A stretch of DNA of 10,184 nucleotides from Bondarzewia mesenterica (Eukaryota; Basidiomycota; Agaricomycetes; Russulales; Bondarzewiaceae), in assembly GCA_004802705.1 (NCBI GenBank), contig SGPL01000665.1:6101-16284 (forward strand), given 5' to 3'. A program made the translations under genes and the position numbers. Of the stretch, positions 1 to 5,931 are shown one piece after another. The notes beneath the pieces were generated by a model. The model made no database searches, had not been told where the DNA came from, and saw only the letters and a program-made list of their open reading frames with translations. The first letter of the stretch is position 1. Each line of letters begins with the position of its first letter.

Positions 1-642
1 GGCCNGCCCNAGTGGTGTCCANNNGTGAACCCAAGAAGGACATCATTGTCNCCATCTCTGACCACCCATCAACTGTAGCNGATGGGCNGATGGCAATGGA
101 NAAGGTGAGTTTAGTTTGGCATGGATATGNGGTAGAGAAANCAATTGATAAATACTGCTCAGGATGAATCTATACTCTCTNATNGTCNANCCAANAAANG
201 GCNTCATCAANATANTGAAGATNTCNATNCNGATGATGCTGATGANNCTGANNCNGACGCNNCTGAACCCNNTNCTCACAAGAGACAGAAGAAGGCAAAG
301 GTGATNAACTCANCCATCATGGAAGTTCAGGAAGAAGTATTTGACTTCAAATTTAATTATATTCTACTTCACTAATGATATTATGTCGACTTNCAGCNAT
401 CAAAGGGGTGAGCTGTGAAAAAGGCCAAGAAATTGCCCAAGACCCACCCCAATACCGATGCTGAAGCTGAAGTCGACACTGACAATGGCCTCAAGGCCAA
501 TTCCCCACTAGTCCAGGCCAGAAAGAAAAAGCCAATGGTGAAAGCTGCGAGTCTGGCTAAGTCAAGTGGTCGGCGAGGAGAAGAGCCTGTAGCCCATCAA
601 ACAAGAAGTCAGGTGGCCCATGCAGTGCCTCGCCATAAATAG
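1..642 (+). pseudogene. Lysine-rich protein of unknown function, 3' part, three exons, one in-frame stop
   Basis: I do not recognise this protein. Three exons read in one phase: about 3-104, 163-336 and 397-642. The introns, 105-162 (GTGAGT...CTCAG) and 337-396 (GTATTT...TNCAG, with CACTAATG as branch point), are 58 and 60 bases. Exon 1 reads EPKKDIIV then ISDHPSTVADG. Exon 2 is acidic (Asp/Glu/Ala) and ends in the basic stretch HKRQKKAKV. Exon 3 is lysine- and alanine-rich (KKAKKLPKTHPNTDAEAE, ARKKKPMVKAA) and ends in PRHK at TAA 640-642. A TGA at 409-411, between Gly and Ala codons, breaks exon 3 and is explained by CGA to TGA. The alternating acid and base blocks would suit a nuclear or chromatin-bound protein, but that is inference only. 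The 5' end lies outside the window, and many N's in 1-400 limit certainty. The stop is followed by an AT-rich 3' region and a convergent gene. Confidence 0.5.
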
Positions 643-757
643 CATTTTCTTTTAACTATTGAATTATTAGTCTTTTGCTGTTGTAATTTCTTTTTTGGGT
701 GAGAACATCTTTCATGTTACAAGAGACACAAAGAAAAAATACAGGTTATATGTAGTT

Positions 758-763
758 AATAAA
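758..763 (+). terminator. Possible polyadenylation signal AATAAA
   Basis: AATAAA occurs about 115 bases after the stop at 642, at the junction with the convergent gene whose stop lies at 768-770. The whole 643-767 stretch is T- and A-rich, as expected of a shared 3' untranslated region. The hexamer is common by chance in AT-rich DNA and fungal poly(A) signals are loose, so this is weak. Confidence 0.25.
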
Positions 764-767
764 AAAA

Positions 768-1886
768 TCAGACTGGGGTGTCATCCTCCAGCTGATCCTC
801 ATCACCATTGGTGATCACCCCCGCTGATGCCTCCTCACCTATCGCCGGCATGCCTGTCACTCCCCCTTCATCCATCAAGGTGGAATCCTCACTGGGGTCG
901 GCCTCACTGTCAGCGTCAGCTTCGAGGTCGAGGTCCATGGGCCCTTCACCCAGACCCAACTCCTCGCCCATTTCCTTCCCCCTGTCCTCCACTCTCATGT
1001 CCATTGTTCCTTCATCCTTCACCTCATGAGTGAACGGAGAGGTAGGCAGAGGTGGTGCGTGGGGCATGGCCTCGGCTAGGACCAGTGTCGATGGATGGGA
1101 TAAGCGGGGTCTCTGGTTTGGAGTCAGGGTGGGCAGTGGGCCCCGCCAAGGTGATGGAGATGGCAGCGGTGGTGGCGGCATCAGCGAATGCCTCGATCCC
1201 GAAGGGCCCACCGGGATGGATAAAATGGGGAGGGGCTGGACCCCCGCCATCTCCTCCAGCCTGGTAATCATGGTGAACTGGTGGTTCAGGCTAGTGAGGT
1301 ACAGCCCATGATTATCGTTGCTCGTCCACCAGTAGTCCTCGAAGAGGTCTTCAAGGAACACCACCCTCTCATTAAAAAACGTGAGTTTCTTGGTGAGGCG
1401 GGCGATGGCAGTATCAGCATCAGCCAAGGTGGTGGGGAATATCGGGCTGGTGGCGGGTTTAGCAGCAAGGGGTGTGGGGGGCAGAGGACGTGGGTGGTGG
1501 GTGGGAGGGGGCCTTTCTGATCAGCAGGGGGCACGGCTATCTATGAAGGTAGCATGGGCAGGGATGGCAGGAAAGGTGGAGGTGGGCTGAAGGAGCCCTG
1601 TGAGGATTTTGCCAACTTGGTGAAGCTAGAATGGGCGACCGATGCCTGAGCTATTCCATACATGTCAGATTGCAAAGATTGAGAGAAAACACAAATGCTT
1701 ACTAGCTGTTTTGCCCTTGTCCATTCTCTCCCTGCTGGATCGGTAGGGCTTGCCAATCTTGGTGATGCTAGAGGGGGGTGGTAGGTCCAACAGCTAGATG
1801 CACTTGCAGGCCAGCGGGAGAGAATAGGCAGGCAGGGGAGAATTGGATAGTGAGTGGGATGAGGATAGTGATAAGGGGGTGGTGGT
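768..1886 (-). pseudogene. Detached C-terminal half of the Zn2Cys6 gene, with stops and a frame change
   Basis: Reading on from the stop of the upstream Zn2Cys6 frame, the same phase continues (TTTPLSLSSSHS...), hits TAG at the ATC-TAG-CTG context near 1795, then reads SSITKIGKPYRSS and GKTA. An intron at 1702-1651 (GTAAGC...CTGACATG...ATAG, 52 bases) joins this to TQASVAHSSFTKLAKSSQGSF. Another TAG follows near 1543, then AVPPADQKGPLPP. The frame then changes by one base near a C-run at about 1470-1480, and a long open stretch runs to TGA/TAA-side end 768: ADADTAIARLTKKLTFF, ERVVFLEDLFEDYWW, SNDNHGLYLTSLNHQF, a proline-rich linker, and an acidic tail (MDLDLEADADSEADPSED). The LTKKLTFFNERVVFLEDLF segment is probably helical and may form a coiled coil. 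I recall similar modules as C-terminal ends of repeated Zn2Cys6-like proteins in basidiomycetes, unverified. The break at the C-run could be an assembly error, so the locus may be less damaged than it looks. Confidence 0.5.
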
Positions 1887-3199
1887 TTAGGAAGGTGGGG
1901 GATGGCGGTGAGACTGCATGTGTCCCTTTGGCTTTGGCATAGCCTCTGCCATCCTGTGCATGGCTTCCTTGTTTCGGGGCACCTTCATATTGCACTCTGT
2001 CTTCCGCTGATTGCATTCATGGCAGGCAGCTTGTCCAGCAAAGTAGCATACTGACCGCCATTGTCGACACTTCCCACAAGATGCCCACACCCATTCTTGC
2101 CCGTCACTATTGACGTATGGGGAGTGGGGTGGGGAGGGACTGTGGGCAGTGGGCTGTGAATGGGCTGGTGCCTTGGAGGCCTGGCAAAGTCAGTGGATAA
2201 AAGGAATGGATGGTGATCACTCACCTTTCGATTCGCCGGCTTCGGCGTCGGCCTCGGTGGCAGTGAGTCCATGTCCTCATCATCAGACTCGACCATCACC
2301 CTGCTGGTGTACTCACGAGGATGGTGCTTATCTGTCTCCTTCCCCTTCCCCTTCTCCTTTACCTTCCCCTCACTCCTCTCCTCCTTATCATCCTCATTCC
2401 TCCTGCATTTCTGACCCCTCTCCTCCTGTTCTCCACCTATTTCCCCACCTATTTCCCCACCTATCTCCCTCTCCTCCTGGTCCTTCTGCCTTTGACGCTT
2501 TCCACCCTGCTTCTCACATTTCCTGCCCATCTCTCCACCTGCCATTCTACCCATCCCCTTTGCCCTTCCCTTTCCCTTGTCTTTTCCCTGTCGGGCCGAA
2601 ACGTCTCTAGTGGACAGTGTCAGCTTTGGGTGGGAGGGGCCTGGTTGGGTGTCAGTGTCGGGCCCAATGTCGGAGAGGACATGGAGGGGAGGCATCAGCT
2701 CGATGTCTTCTTCTATGGGATGGAGAGGGGAGAGGAGGGCATCGTCAGCTTGTATGAAAATACTATTAGCAACAATATATTGAGTATGTACTGGTGACTT
2801 ACCAGGCTCCCACCACAAGTCCTCGCCAAGGTCGCCGCTGGATGGCGGAGTCAGTGCCCAGTTGGAGTGTGGGACATAGGGGTGGGTGGTCAATATAGCC
2901 GCAAAGTTGAGTGGGCGCTGGGTGGCCTGGGCAGCTTTGATCTCTAAAGCCGCACTATGTGCAAGGCAGGGCAGAAGAATTTTCTTCCCCACCTTTGCAC
3001 CTATGTGCTGGGCGGCGATCAGGTCAACCTGTAAGAAGTTAGTGCAGTGGAAACCAAGGTGAAGATAGGTACTTACTACCTCGCTGTGGATATGGCTGAG
3101 GACATCGGTGTCGGCCGGCACCATACCAGCCCAGTGGGTGGCAAGGGCGGCCTGAATGCGGGCAGCAATGCGGTAAGTGGCTTGGACAGTGGAAGACAT
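1887..3199 (-). CDS. Zn(2)-Cys(6) cluster protein with basic low-complexity region, four exons
   Basis: Exons at 3199-3077, 3028-2803, 2748-2225 and 2180-1887 join in phase to a 388-residue frame. The introns are 3076-3029 (GTAAGT...CACTAAC...ACAG), 2802-2749 (GTAAGT...GCTAATAG...CAAG) and 2224-2181 (GTGAGT...CACTGACTTTGCCAG), 44-54 bases each. I chose the ATG at 3199 (MSSTVQATYRIAARIQ) because it is the first ATG in the frame, after a pyrimidine-rich leader. Order: helical N-terminal domain (1-60, with DTDVLSHIHSEV and DLIAAQHIGAKVGKK), a Pro/Asp linker, a Lys/Arg/Gly/Glu-rich stretch (about 145-250) with three IGGE repeats, an SDDEDMDSLPPRP acidic patch, then six cysteines at about 326, 329, 336, 344, 347 and 354. 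Their spacing, C-x2-C-x6-C-x7-C-x2-C-x6-C, is that of Zn(II)2Cys6 binuclear clusters, which bind DNA in fungal transcription factors. Here the cluster is internal or C-terminal rather than N-terminal, so a transcription-factor role is uncertain. The TAA at 1887 may be a mutated CAA; see the downstream half. Confidence 0.65.
2432..2467 (-). repeat. Three 12-base tandem repeats inside the Zn2Cys6 coding region
   Basis: The + strand reads three copies of CCACCTATTTCC-type units (the third has TCT for TTT). On the coding strand they give IGGE three times in a row. The unit is a multiple of three, so copy-number change would keep the frame. It is probably a product of replication slippage within a low-complexity region. 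Confidence 0.75.
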
Positions 3200-3482
3200 T
3201 GAAGGTAGCGAAAGGTGTCTTAGTCGCGATAGAGTGGGGCGATGAGATGAGGACAATGAATAGGAAGGTGATGCGGCTATATGGAATTTATTTATGTGTA
3301 CTTGTTTACCCTTCTCATTCAGTAATCATTTTCTGAGTCAATGTCGGGGTGTGGGTGGCTAATGCTTCCTTGCCTTCATGTAGGATCTGGGCTGATTTGA
3401 TTGATGGCCAGGCCTCAGCTGCTGTAATTCAGGCCGGCTTTGACTCACGGCCCGAACGATCTCATTTTACATTATCAATTGG

Positions 3483-3660
3483 CTAGTGAGATGAATTGAG
3501 CCAGTTTTGGTTGGCATCAGCATCAGTTTCATCGGCGGCGTCAGCATCTGTGGGGCTATTGGTTTCCATGTCGGTGTCGGCTTCAGCTTCAGAATAATCA
3601 AAGTGAGTATGAAGTCTTTTAATAGAGGTTGGATGGCCATAAAGGCATTGAAGATTTATA
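3483..3660 (-). pseudogene. Acidic C-terminal coding remnant
   Basis: On the - strand an open stretch reads NLQCLYGHPTSIKRLHTHFD, then YSEAEADTDMETNSPTDADA and ends NQNWLNSSH at TAG 3485-3483. The composition (Asp, Glu, Ala, Thr) and codon pattern look coding, but upstream the frame meets TAA near 3668 and I find no clear start, domain or splice site. It sits upstream of and in the same direction as the Zn2Cys6 gene, separated by about 280 bases of non-descript DNA (3200-3482). The segment 3569-3592 matches 461-484 of the lysine-rich gene at 22 of 24 bases in inverted orientation, so both may carry copies of one acidic tail module. Function unknown. Confidence 0.35.
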
Positions 3661-3710
3661 GGGTCTTAAGTATGTAAAAGTCTGTTCAGACCCCTTGTCA
3701 CACTATAAGG

Positions 3711-3945
3711 TGGTGGATATGATTTGATATACATTGAAGTCGGTTATGAGATCCTTAAGCTCCTATCAGCCTTGAAGTCATTGTGGCCCTTTGTGACTTT
3801 GTCACCTGCTCAGTTGATGCCTGGCCAAACTCATCACAGATGGTGGATATGCTTTCACATACATTTAAGTCAGTTATGGGATCCTTGAGCTCCTATCAGC
3901 CTTGAAATTATTCTGACTCTTTGTGATATTATTACCTGCTAAGAG
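3711..3945 (+). repeat. Direct repeat, period 130 bases, two diverged copies
   Basis: Copy 1 starts at 3711 and copy 2 at 3841, both with TGGTGGATATG. Shared blocks follow in the same order: ATACATT-AAGTC-GTTATG, GATCCTT-AGCTCCTATCAG, CCTTGAA, CTTTGTGA and ACCTGCT. Copy 2 fades out near 3945. The copies differ at many positions, so the duplication is old. No coding frame is shared, and the repeat directly precedes the satellite array that begins at 3966. Confidence 0.8.
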
Positions 3946-3965
3946 TGGAAAACATTTTTAATGAT

Positions 3966-4434
3966 CAGCTAAACTATCAGGATTGGGCACCAGCGAGGGG
4001 GCAAGGCTTTAATATTGCCCTGCTGATGCTCGGCTGAACCATCAGAGGTGGGGGATGGCGGCGAATGGGCAAGAGCATTACTTGCATCCATCCCACTCGG
4101 CCAAACCATCAAAGGCAGGGGACGGTGGTGAATGAGCAAGAGCAATACCTACACCCATCCCACTCAGCCGAACCGTCAGAGGCAGGGGACAGCAGAGAAC
4201 AGGCAAGGGCCTAATACTGCCCTGCTGATGCTCGGCTAAACTATCAGAGGTGGCGGATGGCGGCAAACAGGCAAGAGCAATACCTGCACTCATTTCACTC
4301 GGCCAAACCATCAGAGGTGGGGGACGGCGGAGAACAAGCAAGGGCCCAATATTACCCTGCTGATGCTCGGCTGAACCNTCAGAGGNAGGGGATNGTGGCA
4401 AATGGGCAAGNGCAATACCTGCACCCATCCCACT
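3966..4434 (+). repeat. Tandem satellite of about 67-base units, two alternating subtypes
   Basis: Units start at 3966, 4031, 4098, 4165, 4233, 4300 and 4368 (lengths 65, 67, 67, 68, 67, 68, 67). Each opens with a form of CGGCTGAACCATCAGAGG followed by GGGGAYGGYGG. Subtype a (4031, 4098, 4233, 4368) ends in GCAATACCTGCACCCATCC-type sequence then CACT. Subtype b (3966, 4165, 4300) ends in GGGCCCAATATTACCCTGC-type sequence then TGATGCT. The order is b-a-a-b-a-b-a. Long open frames in this array are a by-product of repetition and not genes. N's at 4378-4411 fall in the last units, as expected where near-identical copies are hard to assemble. Confidence 0.85.
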
Positions 4435-4654
4435 CGGCCCAACCATCAGAGTAGGCAAACAATGATGCCGGCTGAACTGTTAAAGATGGGCCCACATTGC
4501 CATCGGCCAGGCTCAGCTGGACTATTGGCAATGGGCAAAAAGCACGTTCAGCTGGATCATCTAAGATGGAAAAAGGCACTGAATAATGTGGCAACCTCAC
4601 ATGTGAGAGCTTAGCTGTCGTGATTAGCTTATAGGCACTTTCTACTCACTATCC
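4435..4654 (+). repeat. Inner part of the left inverted-repeat arm, with half-length units
   Basis: After the satellite the array continues with shorter, diverged units that begin with the same CRGCTGAACYRT-like word at 4435, 4469, about 4514 and 4549, spaced about 34-45 bases, close to half the full unit. The stretch is then unique: AAAGGCACTGAATAATGTGG and on to GGCACTTTCTACTCACTATC near 4651. This part is repeated in reverse orientation at the right end of the window (about 9800-10040), which marks it as the inner end of a long inverted repeat. Confidence 0.75.
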
Positions 4655-5925
4655 CAATGTTTGTCAAACCATCCAGACAGTTAGTGATTTTTCTGTCACA
4701 TCTTTTCACCAATGTCTGGAGGCAATCAATGAGAACTGGACAGAACAATCTAGCAAATTCTCATGAGGACGATCCCACTTCATTGACTTCACTGTCACTG
4801 CAGCCACTATATCCAATACCAATACCTCCACCAAACCTCATGAACTATCTCCCATTTGCACTCATTGCAGCAGTCATCATGTATCTGCTAACTACTAGGC
4901 AATATTTGGCAAGCCTCCTGAGGCTGTTCTTCATGACCGCAAGCATCGTAGAGGCAATTCCTCTAATACTACTGCCGTTGCAACCACTACACCCACTACT
5001 CTAGCCACTCCTGCCACTCTGGATTACACATTTATTGAGTCAGCTGCCATTGCTCTAACAAAGGAGGAATTGGACTATTTCTCCTACACAGCTATCCCAT
5101 CCTCATCCTTGCCTATCGAACACTATTCTGTTGATTGGTCTATCTACGGCCTCTCTTGTGATGTTGCTGCCCCACTTACTCTGGACGCCCCATACTTTTT
5201 TGACAGTGGCTCTAGCTGTCACATCTCACCATCTCATGATGATCAGGTTGACTTTACTCCTATCACCCCTCGTGCTATCTGTAGCATCAATGGTTCTGCT
5301 GTCTATGCAGTGAGCAAAGGCCCCTTATAACTCCACCTTAGTAAGGGCTGCATCTTCACCCTCCCTGATGTTCTTTTCATACCCAGCACATCCATTCATC
5401 TCATCTCGGTCAGCCATCTTTGCAACATGAGAGATAAGTACTCCGTCTAATTCGATGATCAACGATGCTTTGTATGTCACAAGACTGACAGCCAGAAACT
5501 CGTCACCACTGGGTGTTGCACTGTGAACAATTTATATCATCTCAATGGTACTCTAAGTTTCTCTTCTGCTTCCCCTCTATCTCATTCTGTAGTGGCCTCT
5601 ACATCCTTGACTACCCTTGAAACTTAACACTGTCATCTTAAGCATGTCAATATCCAATCCATTATACATATGGCCCACCATGGCATGACATCAGGTATGC
5701 TCACTGATTTTTCATCTTTCTCTCCTACCTGTGAACACTGCATTCTCACGAAGCAGATGAAAACTCTATTGCCTAAAATACACCAAGGTTGCCGTACTAC
5801 TCACCCATTAGAAATTGTTTTTGCAGACATCATTGGCCCGGAGGCTATTGAATACTATTCGGGAACCATAATAATAATGAATCAATTCTCTTGCCATTGA
5901 CATATCACATGAGAGTTATAAAAAA
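4655..5925 (+). mobile_element. Degenerate Ty1/copia retrotransposon fragment: Gag end, zinc knuckle, protease, GAG-pre-integrase
   Basis: One frame runs from about 4655 to 5925, broken by stops at 4764, 4896, 5328, 5448, 5625 and 5898. In order: the end of Gag (SFHQCLEAINENWTEQSS); a CCHC-like knuckle CTHCSSHHVSANY at 4857 whose last Cys is Tyr; aspartic protease with the active-site triplet DSG in FFDSGSSCHISP (near 5201) and LPDVLFIPSTSIHLISVSHL, typical of copia protease ends; then GAG-pre-integrase with H-x4-H (HCHLKHVN) and CEHCILTKQ, the HHCC zinc-binding set. Integrase begins at FADIIGP (first catalytic Asp at 5826), then the reading fades out by about 5925. The other two integrase acidic residues, reverse transcriptase, RNase H and LTRs are missing, so the fragment is dead. 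Stops at 4896 and 5625 sit where Trp is expected; 4764 fits CGA to TGA. It lies tail to tail with the PHD-finger pseudogene. Confidence 0.85.
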
Positions 5926-5931
5926 AAAACA

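Noticed and set aside
808..1311. Several open frames on the + strand
   Set aside because: They overlap the - strand coding stretch 768-1427, which has a better protein composition and recognisable blocks; the + frames are Ser/Pro/Gly-rich complements of it.
2110..2797. Long Pro/Ser/Leu-rich open frames on the + strand
   Set aside because: They are the complement of the Lys/Glu-rich exon 3 of the Zn2Cys6 gene and cross its splice sites; no domain or start context supports them.
3966..4434. CRISPR array
   Set aside because: The units repeat end to end without unique spacers, and the sequence is eukaryotic.
4078..4600. Open frames on both strands across the satellite array
   Set aside because: Frames stay open only because the repeat unit lacks stops; translations are near-periodic and carry no protein motif.
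4657..5004. 115-codon open frame with hydrophobic stretches, at first sight a membrane protein
   Set aside because: It is out of phase with the copia Gag and zinc-knuckle reading (CTHC at 4857), which is continuous with the protease downstream; the hydrophobic segments are frame artefacts.
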